Origin: an uncultured Pelagibacteraceae bacterium
Lineage (GTDB): Bacteria; Pseudomonadota; Alphaproteobacteria; Pelagibacterales; Pelagibacteraceae
Reading direction: 5' to 3'
NCBI GenBank assembly: GCA_902518165.1
Contig: CABYFB010000005.1
Location: 62,001 to 126,000 of the forward strand
DNA: 64,000 nucleotides
Positions within the stretch are counted from its first letter, which is position 1. Every line of letters starts with the position of its first letter. The notes under the pieces are model-generated. The model was not told the origin of the DNA, ran no database searches, and saw only the letters and a program-made list of their open reading frames with translations. Of this stretch, positions 1-9,522 are shown one piece after another. The translations under genes were made by a program, and so were the position numbers.

Positions 1-1
1 A

Positions 2-31
2 AATGGTACAACCTCGTGGAAATTAAAATGA
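2..31 (+). CDS. C-terminal end of an upstream gene, probably cysteinyl-tRNA synthetase (partial)
   Basis: The frame beginning at base 2 reads NGTTSWKLK and stops at TGA 29-31. Cysteinyl-tRNA synthetases commonly end in a short 'xGTxWxx' tail, so this looks like the last nine codons of cysS; only this tail is visible, so the identity is an inference. Its stop codon overlaps the ATG at 28 (ATGA), which indicates translational coupling with the next gene and supports position 28 as that gene's start. Confidence 0.5.
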   Translation, partial: NGTTSWKLK

Positions 32-1629
32 GCAAAGAAAAAATCTATATATTTGATACAACTCTTAGAGATGGGGCACAAACTCAAGGAGTAGACTTTT
101 CATTAAATGAAAAAGAAAAAATTGCTAAATCTTTGGATAATTTAGGAGTTGATTACATAGAAGGCGGTTGGCCAGGAGCAAATCCAACTGATACAGAATT
201 TTTTAACATGAATCATAATTTTAAAAATTCAAACCTTACAGCTTTTGGTATGACTAAAAAATCAGAGCATAGTGCAAAAAATGACCCAATGTTGTCATCC
301 CTGATTAATTCAAAGAGTTCATCAGTTTGTTTATTTGGTAAAAGTTGGGATTTTCATGTGGATGTTGCCCTAGGTATTTCAAACGATCAAAATTTAGAAA
401 ATATTAGCGAGAGTGCAAAGCATATAGTTAATTCAGGTAAAGAATTTATGTTTGATGCTGAACATTTTTTTGATGGTTATAAATCAAATCCTGAATATGC
501 AATATCATGTTTAAAAGCAGCACATGATAATGGCGCAAGATGGATTGTTTTATGTGATACTAATGGAGGGACATTACCTCACGAAATTTCTAAAATCGTT
601 GAAGAGGTATCAAAACATATACCTGGTAAAAATCTTGGAATTCATGCTCACAACGATACCGAAAATGCAGTTGCTAATAGTTTAGTAGCTGTCCAAGCAG
701 GAGTAAGGCAGGTTCAGGGTACAATTAATGGACTAGGAGAAAGATGTGGTAATGCAAATTTAATGTCTTTAATCCCAACTTTTTTTTTAAAAAAAGATTT
801 TTCAGACAAATATGAAATTAATATTAAACCTGAAAACATTAAAAATTTAACTCAATGTTCAAGATTATTAGATGAAATATTGAATAGAAAACCTAACAAA
901 CATTTACCTTATGTGGGCGCTTCTGCATTTTCACACAAAGGTGGAATGCATGTATCAGCTGTACAAAAAGATCCAAAAACTTATGAACATATTAATCCTG
1001 ATGAAGTAGGTAATGCTAGGAATATTGTTGTTTCTGATCAATCAGGTCAATCTAATATAATGTCTAGATTAAATGCAATTGGTATTAATATTAAAAAAGA
1101 CGATCCAAAAATTAAAAAACTTCTTCACGAAGTAAAAGATAGAGAGTTCATAGGATATAGTTACGATGGTGCTGATGCATCTTTTGAGCTTTTAGCTAGA
1201 AGATTGATGGGTGAAATACCAAGATATATTTCAATTAATGAATATGATGTTTCTGTTAAGAAAGATTCTACTGGAGAAGTAATATCATTTGCAAAAGCAA
1301 AACTTGAGGTGGATGGTCATGAAATATTATGTGAAGGTGAGGGTAACGGACCTGTTAATGCTTTAGATAATGCAATTAGAAAAAATGTAAATAAACTTGA
1401 AAAGTACTCAGAATACTTAAAAGATCTAAAATTAGTTGATTATAAAGTTAGAATTTTAAATACAGGAACTGGAGCTGTTACTAGAGTTTCAATAGAAAGT
1501 GCAGACTCAAAACATGGTAATTGGTTTACTATAGGAGTTTCTCCAAATATTATTGATGCATCTTTTAAAGCTCTAGTTGATAGTTTAGACTACAAGCTAT
1601 TTAAGGATAATGCTCCTGCAAGTACTTGA
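28..1629 (+). CDS. cimA: (R)-citramalate synthase
   Basis: This enzyme condenses acetyl-CoA with pyruvate to give citramalate, a threonine-independent entry to isoleucine synthesis. The 533-aa product has the HMGL-like TIM barrel of the LeuA/CimA/homocitrate synthase family. It starts with FDTTLRDGAQTQG, followed by LCDTNGG, metal-binding HAHNDTENAVAN and a GLGERCGNAN motif, and ends in a LeuA-type regulatory dimerisation domain over about the last 150 residues. DGAQTQGVDFS and overall length fit the CimA branch better than LeuA. A GTG at 16 would add four residues, but ATG 28 overlaps the upstream stop as ATGA and is preferred. The gene is followed by trmJ with a TGATG overlap. The main alternative is another member of the isopropylmalate synthase superfamily. 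Confidence 0.88.
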   Translation: MSKEKIYIFDTTLRDGAQTQGVDFSLNEKEKIAKSLDNLGVDYIEGGWPGANPTDTEFFNMNHNFKNSNLTAFGMTKKSEHSAKNDPMLSSLINSKSSSVCLFGKSWDFHVDVALGISNDQNLENISESAKHIVNSGKEFMFDAEHFFDGYKSNPEYAISCLKAAHDNGARWIVLCDTNGGTLPHEISKIVEEVSKHIPGKNLGIHAHNDTENAVANSLVAVQAGVRQVQGTINGLGERCGNANLMSLIPTFFLKKDFSDKYEINIKPENIKNLTQCSRLLDEILNRKPNKHLPYVGASAFSHKGGMHVSAVQKDPKTYEHINPDEVGNARNIVVSDQSGQSNIMSRLNAIGINIKKDDPKIKKLLHEVKDREFIGYSYDGADASFELLARRLMGEIPRYISINEYDVSVKKDSTGEVISFAKAKLEVDGHEILCEGEGNGPVNALDNAIRKNVNKLEKYSEYLKDLKLVDYKVRILNTGTGAVTRVSIESADSKHGNWFTIGVSPNIIDASFKALVDSLDYKLFKDNAPAST

Positions 1630-2348
1630 TGTCATTTAAGAATATAACTTTCATTTTACATAAACCTCAATTGTCAGAAAATATAGGAGCTTGTGCTAGA
1701 GCTATAAAAAACTTTAATTTTAGTAATCTTTCAATTGTTAATCCAAAACCCTCATTTCCAAATGATAAAATTATTGCAACATCTGTAGGGGCAAAGGATA
1801 TTATTAAAAAAGCAAAAGTATATGAAAATTTAGAAACATCATTAAGTAATTTGGATATATTAGTTGCAACATCTGCAAGATTTAGAAATAAAAATATTAA
1901 ACATATATCAATAACTGATCTAAATAAGATTAATTACAAAAAAAAGGTTGGTTTTCTTTTTGGATCAGAAGCATCTGGATTATCAAATAATGAAGTTAGT
2001 TATGCTGATTATACTTTACAAATTCCAAGTAATAAGAATTTTAGATCTTTAAATTTGTCTCATAGTCTAATTATAGTAGCTCAAATAGTAAGTGGCCTAC
2101 TTTCAAATAAAAAGTTTACTTTTGAAAAGTCAAAAAAAATTAAAAGTGCAAATAAGAATGACATTCATAGAATGTTGAATTTATGCATTAATAATTTAGA
2201 AAATAAGAATTTTTTTCATCCACCAGAAAAAAAACCAATCATGATGGAAAATTTAAGAAGTATTTTCTATAAACTTAATCTTTCAGAAAAAGAAACTCGT
2301 ATTTTATCAAGTGTATTTGCTGGTTTAAGTAAGGAAAAGGTTGATTGA
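1629..2348 (+). CDS. trmJ: TrmJ-like tRNA/rRNA 2'-O-methyltransferase (SpoU/TrmH family)
   Basis: This is a predicted SAM-dependent RNA ribose methyltransferase of the SPOUT superfamily; TrmJ methylates position 32 of the tRNA anticodon loop. The 239-aa product carries the three SpoU motifs: motif 1 in ENIGACARAIKNF near the N-terminus, motif 2 LFGSEASGLSNNE near residue 115, and motif 3 SLNLSHSLIIVAQ near residue 140. A helical C-terminal extension of about 80 residues is typical of TrmJ rather than TrmL. ATG 1629 overlaps the cimA stop (TGATG); an in-frame TTG at 1626 is the less likely start. The exact RNA target cannot be read from sequence. Confidence 0.8.
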   Translation: MSFKNITFILHKPQLSENIGACARAIKNFNFSNLSIVNPKPSFPNDKIIATSVGAKDIIKKAKVYENLETSLSNLDILVATSARFRNKNIKHISITDLNKINYKKKVGFLFGSEASGLSNNEVSYADYTLQIPSNKNFRSLNLSHSLIIVAQIVSGLLSNKKFTFEKSKKIKSANKNDIHRMLNLCINNLENKNFFHPPEKKPIMMENLRSIFYKLNLSEKETRILSSVFAGLSKEKVD

Positions 2349-2383
2349 CAAAACATAACTTAGGCTTATAAGACCTCATACTA

Positions 2384-3001
2384 ATGACAAAAAGATTAAA
2401 CTCTAAACATAAAGTAGATAGAAGATTAAAAGTAAATTTATGGGGGAGACCCAAAAGTCCTTTTAATACAAGAGCCTATCCTCCAGGACAGCATGGACAA
2501 ACAAAAGCTGGAAAACCTTCAGATTACGGAATTCAACTTCAGGCAAAACAAAAATTGAAGTCTTATTACGGAAACATGAATGAAAGACAGTTTAGAAATG
2601 TTTATAAGAAAGCTATCATGAAAAAAGGCGATACAGCTGAAAATTTAATTGGATTATTAGAGAGAAGACTAGATGCTGTAATTTATAGATCAAAGTTATC
2701 AAACACTATTTTTTCATCAAGACAATTAATTAATCATGGTCATGTTAAAGTTAATGGAAAAAAAGTTAATATAGCAAGTTACCAGGTTAAAGAAGAAGAT
2801 ACGATTGAAATTAGAGATAAATCTAAACAACTTGCTTTAATTGATATTGCTCTTGCTAACAAAGAAAGAGAAGTTCCAGAATATTTACAATTAGATGAAA
2901 AAAATAAAAAAGTTAAATTTGTTAGAGTTCCATCTTTTGAAGAAGTTCCTTATCCAGTTGTAATGGAGCCAAACTTGGTAATTGAATATTATTCCAGGTA
3001 A
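2384..3001 (+). CDS. rpsD: 30S ribosomal protein S4
   Basis: S4 binds 16S rRNA early in 30S assembly and sits at the mRNA entry site. The 205-aa product has normal length. Its N-terminal rRNA-binding region includes [20 protein letters not shown], and an S4 RNA-binding domain follows at about residues 95-160 ([28 protein letters not shown]). The gene stands alone, away from the alpha operon (52007-54298) where rpsD lies in enterobacteria; isolation of rpsD is common in alphaproteobacteria. Only 35 bp separate it from trmJ, so it may be cotranscribed. Confidence 0.97.
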   Translation: MTKRLNSKHKVDRRLKVNLWGRPKSPFNTRAYPPGQHGQTKAGKPSDYGIQLQAKQKLKSYYGNMNERQFRNVYKKAIMKKGDTAENLIGLLERRLDAVIYRSKLSNTIFSSRQLINHGHVKVNGKKVNIASYQVKEEDTIEIRDKSKQLALIDIALANKEREVPEYLQLDEKNKKVKFVRVPSFEEVPYPVVMEPNLVIEYYSR

Positions 3002-3095
3002 AAACTAACAATTATATATCAATTCATAAGCGTCATATTAGATATACATCTTAATTAGTTATACTAGCTGCAGTTTTCATGTAAAATATATAATT

Positions 3096-5840
3096 ATGAG
3101 TTTATTTAATTCTTGTCGTTTATTTTTAAAACTCATTTTATTTTTAATCTTAATTGGGTTGAGCGAAAATTCTTATTCGGTCACTGTTTTAGGAACGGGT
3201 ACTAGTGCTTTGGTAGGTGATGATCTTACTGATCCAGAAAATGATGGAGTTGATGGAAGTAATCTTAATTGGAACTGGAGCTCAATTAGTGCCAGTAGTG
3301 AAAATTATTGGCATGCTGAAGGGGCATATAATGTATTTGATAATAAAGTTGGAGCATCAAATGATAAGTGGTGTTGTAACGGACCCACGCAATGGATACA
3401 AGTAGGTTTTTCACAAGCCTACGTCCTCGATAGTTTTACAATTACATCAGGAAATGATGTTCCTAGCAGAGACCCAGACGTGTGGAAGATACAAGGTTCA
3501 AATGATGGATCGAATTGGACAGATATTTATGTCTACAATAATAATGGAACCTCCCCGTGGGGCTCAACACGATTACAAGTACGTTTATATGAAGGTGGCG
3601 GTGTTGATTACAATACTCCATCAGCATATTCATATTTTAGATATTATGTGAGTTCAATTGTTTCTGGCAGTATGCACCAAATTAATGAAATTGAATTTTT
3701 TGGAACAGCTGCAGATACTACGGCACCAACTCTTAGTTCATCTACTCCTGCTGACAATGCAACCAATGTTGCAGTCGATGCAAATATTGTTCTTAATTTT
3801 GATGAAAATGTAGATGTTGAGAGTGGAAATATTACTATAAAAAAAACGTCTGACAATAGCACAATAGAAACTATTGATGTTACAAGCAATCAAGTAAGTG
3901 GTAGTGGGGGAACGCAAATTACTGTTAATCCATCATCCAATTTAGCTGGATCAACAGAGTTCTATGTTTTAATTGATGCTACAGCTTTTGATGATAGTTC
4001 AAGTAATTCATACGCAGGGATTTCAAGCACAACTGCATTAAGTTTTACAACTGTTGATACAACGGCGCCAACTTTAAGTTCGTCTAGTCCAGCTGATAAT
4101 GCAACTAATGTTGCTGTGGATGCGAACATAGTTCTTACTTTTAGCGAAACTGTTGATACTGAAAGCGGCAACATAACAATTAAAAAAACCTCAGATGACA
4201 GTACTGTTGAAACTATTGATGTTACAAGCAACAAAGTAACTGGAAATAGTAGATTACTTATGATTGGAGGTGGAAGTAGTGGTACAGTAATTACTATAAA
4301 TCCAGCATCTGATTTTGATGGTTCGACCGAGTATTACGTTTTAATTGATAGTACTGCTTTTGATGACAGTTCAAGTAATTCTTATGCCGGTATTTCAAGT
4401 ACAACTGCGTTAAGTTTTACAACAGTTGATACAGCAAATCCTACTTTAACTACTTCCACTCCTGCAGATAATGCAGCCAATGTAGCTGTTTCATCAAATA
4501 TAATTTTAAACTTTGATGAAAATGTAGATGTTGAAAGTGGGAATATAATAATTAAGAGAAGTTCTGATGATAGCATTTTTGAAACAATAGCTGTAACTAG
4601 CGATAGAGTAACAGGTACAGGTACTTCAAAAATTATTATTGATCCAATAAAAAATTTTAAATTTAATACTTCATATTATTTAATAATAGCTGCAACCGCA
4701 TTTGACGATACCACTGGAAATTCATATGCAGGTATATCAAGTAAAACAACACTTAACTTTATTACTAAAAAGGGTAAAATTTTTAATAAAACAGTAAAAA
4801 CACTAATTAAAAATCAAACTGCAGCTGCTATCAATTCAATGTCTCAATCAATGAATAGAGTTAATAGTAGAATGAACTTCATAAGACCAATGCAAAATAA
4901 TTCTTTTAATCAAAATATAGAATTAGCTATGAATTTAAATGATCCATTTGCAGATAGAATATTTGATGCATTAGCAATTAAATACTTAAAACCCAAAAAA
5001 GAAACAAAAAAATGGGCCGCATGGTCTGAAGGAAACATTTCGTTTGGAAGAATAGGTCATAGAGGAGAAAATCTGGGACAAGATATACATAGCGATGGTT
5101 TAACCTTTGGTATCGATAAGAAAATTAGTGCTGCTAGAACTTTTGGAATGGCAGTAAGTCAATCTTGGCAAAAAACTCAGGTTGGAAGTAATGAAGCTAA
5201 CATGGATGCATCATCAACTTCTATAATTGGATATGGAAGCATAAAACTAAGGGAAAGGACCTTTATTGAGACTGCAATTGCATTAGGGGAAATGGAAGTA
5301 GATCTAAAAAGATCAGTAGATGGTGGACAAAACAAAGGTACAAGAGATGGTAAACAAATTTATGGAAGTTTTACTTATTTATTTGAACCTAGCATGGAAT
5401 ATATTATTGAAGGAGTAAACACAAACTACTACTCAAGGATAGATTTTGGATATACTATGCTTGATGACTACACAGAAAGTGGTGACGATGATTCCGTTTT
5501 TTATGACGATCAAAATGTCAAAAGTGCAACTTTGTCGTTAGGTTATAACTATTCAAAGTCTGTTGAAATAGAAAGTGGAATAATAACTCAACTATTTAAA
5601 TTTGAATTTGGAAAAAGTACAACCGAAAATTCATTGTCTGAGGCTTATTACATTAACGATGCATCAACCATTTATGCTAATGCAATTGCTGACCGGGATA
5701 CTTATCATGGTCAAGTTACACTAGGTTTTAATATGAATTTAAAAAATGATTTAAATTTAAATGTAAGTTTAGATCATTATAGAAATGATAAGGATACTTT
5801 TTTAAATAGTTTAACTATCAATTTTAGAAAGTTATTTTGA
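3096..5840 (+). CDS. Autotransporter with discoidin-like and Ig-like passenger domains
   Basis: This 914-aa protein is predicted to be exported and displayed on the outer membrane (type Va secretion). A hydrophobic signal peptide covers about residues 1-29. Residues 60-205 resemble an F5/8 type C (discoidin) carbohydrate-binding fold, with a tryptophan-rich start, KWCCNGPTQWIQVGF, WKIQGSNDGSNW and a closing EIEFFG. Three Big_5/SbsA-type Ig-like repeats follow at residues 207-320, 321-444 and 445-557, each opening D-T-x-x-P-T-L and closing SYAGISSxTxLxF. A linker leads to an autotransporter beta-barrel from about residue 640 (AAWSEGNISFGRIG) to a C-terminal phenylalanine. The ligand is unknown; an adhesin or surface glycan-binding role is inference. 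No clear Shine-Dalgarno is seen. It converges on grxD with no spacer. Confidence 0.85.
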   Translation: MSLFNSCRLFLKLILFLILIGLSENSYSVTVLGTGTSALVGDDLTDPENDGVDGSNLNWNWSSISASSENYWHAEGAYNVFDNKVGASNDKWCCNGPTQWIQVGFSQAYVLDSFTITSGNDVPSRDPDVWKIQGSNDGSNWTDIYVYNNNGTSPWGSTRLQVRLYEGGGVDYNTPSAYSYFRYYVSSIVSGSMHQINEIEFFGTAADTTAPTLSSSTPADNATNVAVDANIVLNFDENVDVESGNITIKKTSDNSTIETIDVTSNQVSGSGGTQITVNPSSNLAGSTEFYVLIDATAFDDSSSNSYAGISSTTALSFTTVDTTAPTLSSSSPADNATNVAVDANIVLTFSETVDTESGNITIKKTSDDSTVETIDVTSNKVTGNSRLLMIGGGSSGTVITINPASDFDGSTEYYVLIDSTAFDDSSSNSYAGISSTTALSFTTVDTANPTLTTSTPADNAANVAVSSNIILNFDENVDVESGNIIIKRSSDDSIFETIAVTSDRVTGTGTSKIIIDPIKNFKFNTSYYLIIAATAFDDTTGNSYAGISSKTTLNFITKKGKIFNKTVKTLIKNQTAAAINSMSQSMNRVNSRMNFIRPMQNNSFNQNIELAMNLNDPFADRIFDALAIKYLKPKKETKKWAAWSEGNISFGRIGHRGENLGQDIHSDGLTFGIDKKISAARTFGMAVSQSWQKTQVGSNEANMDASSTSIIGYGSIKLRERTFIETAIALGEMEVDLKRSVDGGQNKGTRDGKQIYGSFTYLFEPSMEYIIEGVNTNYYSRIDFGYTMLDDYTESGDDDSVFYDDQNVKSATLSLGYNYSKSVEIESGIITQLFKFEFGKSTTENSLSEAYYINDASTIYANAIADRDTYHGQVTLGFNMNLKNDLNLNVSLDHYRNDKDTFLNSLTINFRKLF
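3714..4766 (+). repeat. Three tandem Ig-like (Big_5-type) coding repeats
   Basis: Three in-frame units occupy 3714-4055, 4056-4427 and 4428-4766, each about 340-370 bp. Protein similarity between units is high (PADNAxNVAV, ESGNIxIK, AFDDSSSNSYAGIS), while many third codon positions differ, so this is an established protein repeat and not a recent DNA duplication. The middle unit carries an extra short segment (SRLLMIGGGSSG, near 4243-4284). Confidence 0.8.
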
Positions 5841-6179
5841 TCAGTTCTTTGTTTTAAAATTTATTCCTTTAGACTCAAAGAGTTTAGCAAGTTCTCCACT
5901 CTCATACATTTCTTTTACGATATCGCATCCGCCAATAAACTCATTTTTAACATATAATTGAGGAATTGTTGGCCAATCACTAAATACTTTTATACCTTCT
6001 CTCAGCTTTTGATCTGCTAAAACATTTACGCCTTTAAAATTTACTTCAAGAACCTTTAAAATATTTGAAGTTGCCATTGAAAATCCACACTGAGGTGCAT
6101 CTGGAGTACCTTTCATAAAAAGACATACATCATTATTTTCAATTTCACTTTTTATTAAATCATTTGTTTCTTGTTCCAT
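5841..6179 (-). CDS. grxD: Monothiol glutaredoxin, Grx4 type
   Basis: Monothiol CGFS glutaredoxins bind a [2Fe-2S] cluster with glutathione and pass it to apoproteins, often working with BolA proteins. The 112-aa product has C31-G-F-S34, K23 in the FMKGTP segment that contacts glutathione, the WPTIPQLYV cis-proline loop and GGCDI. It lies one base downstream of a bolA-family gene in the same direction, the classic partner pairing. It is the last gene of the minus-strand purine cluster; its stop abuts the autotransporter stop (TGATCA). Confidence 0.95.
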   Translation of the reverse strand: MEQETNDLIKSEIENNDVCLFMKGTPDAPQCGFSMATSNILKVLEVNFKGVNVLADQKLREGIKVFSDWPTIPQLYVKNEFIGGCDIVKEMYESGELAKLFESKGINFKTKN

Positions 6180-6410
6180 TTAAATTTCCTTTGTTTTAAT
6201 TGCTAAAGCGTGAAGCTCATTTCCCATTTTACCTTTTAAAGAATTATATACCATTTTGTGTTGTTCTATTTTACTTTTACCTGAAAATTCAGCTGATGTC
6301 ACTGTAGCAGAATAGTGATTTCCATCACCCGCTAAATCTTGAATTTCAACTTTTGCGTCAGTTAATCCTTCCTTAATTAAACTCTCAATTTCTTTTAAAT
6401 CCATTGCCAT
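6180..6410 (-). CDS. BolA family protein (BolA2/IbaG-like)
   Basis: BolA proteins form [2Fe-2S]-bridged heterodimers with CGFS glutaredoxins. The 76-aa product covers one complete BolA domain: a short N-terminal helix (EIESLIKEGL), the beta strands with DLAGDGNHYSATV, and a C-terminal helix with HKMVYNSLKGKM followed by the conserved histidine in ELHALAIKT. The small size fits the IbaG/BolA2 type rather than the longer E. coli BolA. Its ATG overlaps the purL stop codon and its stop lies next to the grxD start, so all three are probably one transcript. Confidence 0.93.
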   Translation of the reverse strand: MAMDLKEIESLIKEGLTDAKVEIQDLAGDGNHYSATVTSAEFSGKSKIEQHKMVYNSLKGKMGNELHALAIKTKEI

Positions 6411-8602
6411 TAGCTATCCATATACTTCTTTAACCAATATTTATGTGCATCTGCCAATTCTTCAATAGGCAAATTGATGTCATCTTTATATACGATGGAT
6501 TGTCCATTAACTGTCCCTAATTCATCGAAATGTACTGAATATTTGTTTAAAATATCATTTACTTTCTTCAAACTAGCCTTAGGTATTTCGATAATATAAC
6601 GAGCCTGATCTTCACCAAAAAAATATTCATATTTATTTGTTAAACCCTTAAGTGTATTAATTGTTATTCCTTTTTTTCCTTTAATACACATTTTTGATAC
6701 TGCTGTTAAAATTCCACCTAATGATACATCATGGCAACTCACAATAAGATTTTTTCTAGATAAATCTAATACAGTCTCACCAATGTTTTTTTCATTAAAT
6801 AGATTAACAGTTGGTGGAGGACCTTTTTTTTCATTTAAAAGCTCTCTTGCAAAAATACTTTGATCTAAATGCCCATCAGTTTTACCAATTACATAAACTA
6901 AGTTTCCTTCAGTTTTAAAATCCATAGTGAGCATTTGTTGATAATCAGAGATTAGTCCAACACCTCCAATTGTCGGTGTAGGTTTGATACCTTTATCTTT
7001 TGTTTCATTATAAAATGATACATTTCCAGATACGACTGGAAAATCTAGATACTTACTTGCTTCTGTAATTCCTTCAACACATTCTACGAATTCACCCATA
7101 TTTTTTTCTTTTTCTGGATTTCCAAAGTTTAAACAATTTGTAATAGCAATAGGTTTAGCTCCAACCGAAATAAGATTTCTGTAACTCTCACAAACTATTT
7201 GTTTTCCTCCAGTTAATGGATGCGAGAAACAATATAATGCGGATGAATCTACTGATGCTGCTACCGCTTTATTAGTACCATGAACTCTTACAACGCCAGC
7301 ATCACCTCCAGGTTTTTGAATTGTATCACCCATTACTGTGTGGTCGTATTGATCCCATATCCATTTTTTATCTGAAATATTTGAATTACTTAAAATCTTC
7401 TTTAGACAATCTGACAGTTTTAATGATTTAAATTCATCTTTATCAAATTTTAGTTTTTGTGGTAATTTAGTTTTTTTCCAAGGACGATCATAAATTGGGG
7501 CATTTTCAGCGAGGAGATCAATTGGTATTTCGGCAACTTTTTTACTATCAAATATTAATTTTATTTTTTTTGAATTAGTTGTTTTACCTATAACAGCAAA
7601 ATCTAGGTTCCATTTATCAAATATTTTCTTTGCGTGTTCTTCTTTTCCTTTTTCAAGAACTATAAGCATTCTTTCTTGACTTTCAGACAACATTATTTCG
7701 TATGGAGTCATTTTTTCTTCCCTACAAGGAACCTCGCTAAGATTTAATTCAATACCAAGATTTCCTTTTGATGCCATTTCTACACTTGAAGATGTTAGTC
7801 CTGCTGCACCCATATCTTGAATTGCAATAATTGAATTGTCAGCCATTAATTCTAAGCATGCTTCAAGTAATAGTTTTTCTGTAAATGGATCTCCAACTTG
7901 AACTGTTGGTTTTTTTTCCTCAATTTTGTCATCGAAGGTTGCTGAAGCCATACTTGCACCATGAATTCCATCTCTTCCAGTTTTCGAACCTACATATATT
8001 ACAGGTTTATCTAAACCAGCTGCTTTTGAATAAAAAATTTTATTTTTATTTACTAAACCAAGGGTCATGGCATTCACTAATATATTTCCATTGTAAGACT
8101 CATCGAAAGTTGTTTGACCAGCAATTGTTGGAACTCCAATACAATTTCCATATCCACCTATCCCTTTAACAACTCCTCTTAATAGGTTTCTTGTTTTTTT
8201 ATGTTGTGGTGAACCAAAATGAATTGAATTTAGATTTGCTATTGGTCTTGCTCCCATTGTAAATACATCTCTCATAATTCCACCAACTCCAGTTGCTGCA
8301 CCTTGATAAGGTTCAATAAACGAAGGGTGATTGTGGCTTTCGATTTTGAATACAATTGCATCATCATCTCCAATATCAATAACACCGGCATTTTCTCCAG
8401 GTCCTTGAATGACTTGTTTTCCTTTGGTGTGCATTTTTTTTAAATGTTTTCTAGAAGACTTATAGGAGCAATGCTCGTTCCACATTGCAGAAAATATTGC
8501 AAGCTCAGTTAAATTAGGTGTTCTCTTAAGAAGTTCACATATTTTAGAAAACTCTTCTTTTTTTAATCCGTGGTCTATTGCAACTTCTTCTGTAACTTCC
8601 AT
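6410..8602 (-). CDS. purL: Phosphoribosylformylglycinamidine synthase, synthetase subunit
   Basis: PurL carries out the ATP-dependent conversion of FGAR to FGAM in purine synthesis, using ammonia passed from PurQ with PurS as the bridge. The 730-aa length is that of small PurL, not the fused enzyme of about 1300 aa in gamma-proteobacteria. Visible signatures are a substrate/ATP-site block [39 protein letters not shown], a second AIRS-like domain with [11 protein letters not shown], and GGVGLISD. It sits directly after purQ and purS on the same strand, giving the complete three-part enzyme. Confidence 0.97.
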   Translation of the reverse strand: MEVTEEVAIDHGLKKEEFSKICELLKRTPNLTELAIFSAMWNEHCSYKSSRKHLKKMHTKGKQVIQGPGENAGVIDIGDDDAIVFKIESHNHPSFIEPYQGAATGVGGIMRDVFTMGARPIANLNSIHFGSPQHKKTRNLLRGVVKGIGGYGNCIGVPTIAGQTTFDESYNGNILVNAMTLGLVNKNKIFYSKAAGLDKPVIYVGSKTGRDGIHGASMASATFDDKIEEKKPTVQVGDPFTEKLLLEACLELMADNSIIAIQDMGAAGLTSSSVEMASKGNLGIELNLSEVPCREEKMTPYEIMLSESQERMLIVLEKGKEEHAKKIFDKWNLDFAVIGKTTNSKKIKLIFDSKKVAEIPIDLLAENAPIYDRPWKKTKLPQKLKFDKDEFKSLKLSDCLKKILSNSNISDKKWIWDQYDHTVMGDTIQKPGGDAGVVRVHGTNKAVAASVDSSALYCFSHPLTGGKQIVCESYRNLISVGAKPIAITNCLNFGNPEKEKNMGEFVECVEGITEASKYLDFPVVSGNVSFYNETKDKGIKPTPTIGGVGLISDYQQMLTMDFKTEGNLVYVIGKTDGHLDQSIFARELLNEKKGPPPTVNLFNEKNIGETVLDLSRKNLIVSCHDVSLGGILTAVSKMCIKGKKGITINTLKGLTNKYEYFFGEDQARYIIEIPKASLKKVNDILNKYSVHFDELGTVNGQSIVYKDDINLPIEELADAHKYWLKKYMDS

Positions 8603-9285
8603 TATTTAAAATTATCTAAAATATTTTTGAAAAATAATGAACCATCTTCACCTGATAAATATTTGTCTATCATTCTCTCAGGATGAGGCATCATTCCCAA
8701 TACATTTTTATTTTTATTAAATATTCCAGCTATATTTTTAATTGCTCCGTTAGGATTAGCTTTTTCATTTTCTGTGCCATCTACTCCACAATACGTAACA
8801 GCTATTTGATTATTATCCTCCAATGATTTTAATTCATCATCACTACAAAAGTAATTTCCTTCATTATGGGCAATATGAAGTTCTAAAACATCTTTCTTCA
8901 AATCTTTGAAATATTTATTTTGTTTATCTTTAACTTTTACATAAACATTGCTGCATATAAAATTTAGAAACTTATTTTGTTGTAAAATTCCATTTAGTAG
9001 TCCAGTTTCAGTTAAGATTTGAAATCCATTACAAATACCTAATACTAGACCTCCAGAATTGGCAAAATCAATTACTGATTTTATAATTTTTGATTTAGAA
9101 GCAATACTTCCACATCTTAAGTAATCACCATAAGAAAAGCCACCTGGCAATACGATTAAATCTGATTTTGGAATAGATTGATCATTGTGCCAAACCATTT
9201 GATTTTTAAAACCAAATTTTTTAAGAGCTACATCCATGTCTCTATCACAATTTGATCCAGGAAAAATGATGACTGATGATCTCAT
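8602..9285 (-). CDS. purQ: Phosphoribosylformylglycinamidine synthase, glutaminase subunit
   Basis: PurQ hydrolyses glutamine and delivers ammonia to PurL. The 227-aa product is a class I glutamine amidotransferase: the nucleophile is C85 in [12 protein letters not shown], and H201 and E203 in MMPHPER complete the triad. The oxyanion region [15 protein letters not shown] and the HNEGNYF segment are also typical. It overlaps the purL start by one base and follows purS by three bases. Confidence 0.96.
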   Translation of the reverse strand: MRSSVIIFPGSNCDRDMDVALKKFGFKNQMVWHNDQSIPKSDLIVLPGGFSYGDYLRCGSIASKSKIIKSVIDFANSGGLVLGICNGFQILTETGLLNGILQQNKFLNFICSNVYVKVKDKQNKYFKDLKKDVLELHIAHNEGNYFCSDDELKSLEDNNQIAVTYCGVDGTENEKANPNGAIKNIAGIFNKNKNVLGMMPHPERMIDKYLSGEDGSLFFKNILDNFK

Positions 9286-9288
9286 TTT

Positions 9289-9522
9289 TTAAACTATTTT
9301 GTAATCCTCAATAACAAGATTGGCCAATAGCTTTTTACACATATCATCTACTAAAGACTTTGCTTTTTTTTCGTCTTTCTCATTAACTTCAATTTCAAAA
9401 TATTTACCTTGTCTTACATCTTCTACATTCCCAAAGTTCATACCATTAAGAGTTTGTTGAATAGCTTTTCCTTGAGGGTCTAAAACTCCATTTTTAAGAG
9501 TTACAATTACTTTAATTTTCAT
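9289..9522 (-). CDS. purS: Phosphoribosylformylglycinamidine synthase subunit PurS
   Basis: PurS is the small bridging subunit that docks PurQ on small PurL. The 77-aa product matches the family along its full length: KVIVTLKNGVLDPQGKAI at the start, then a DVRQGKYFEIEV strand and a helix ending in CKKLLANLVIEDY. Its presence explains the short PurL. It overlaps the purC stop by one base. Confidence 0.95.
   Translation of the reverse strand: MKIKVIVTLKNGVLDPQGKAIQQTLNGMNFGNVEDVRQGKYFEIEVNEKDEKKAKSLVDDMCKKLLANLVIEDYKIV

Noticed and set aside
3644..4576. Three minus-strand ORFs (about 64-90 aa) inside the autotransporter
   Set aside because: They are antisense to the Ig-like repeats and resemble each other only because the coding repeats do; no start context or family match.
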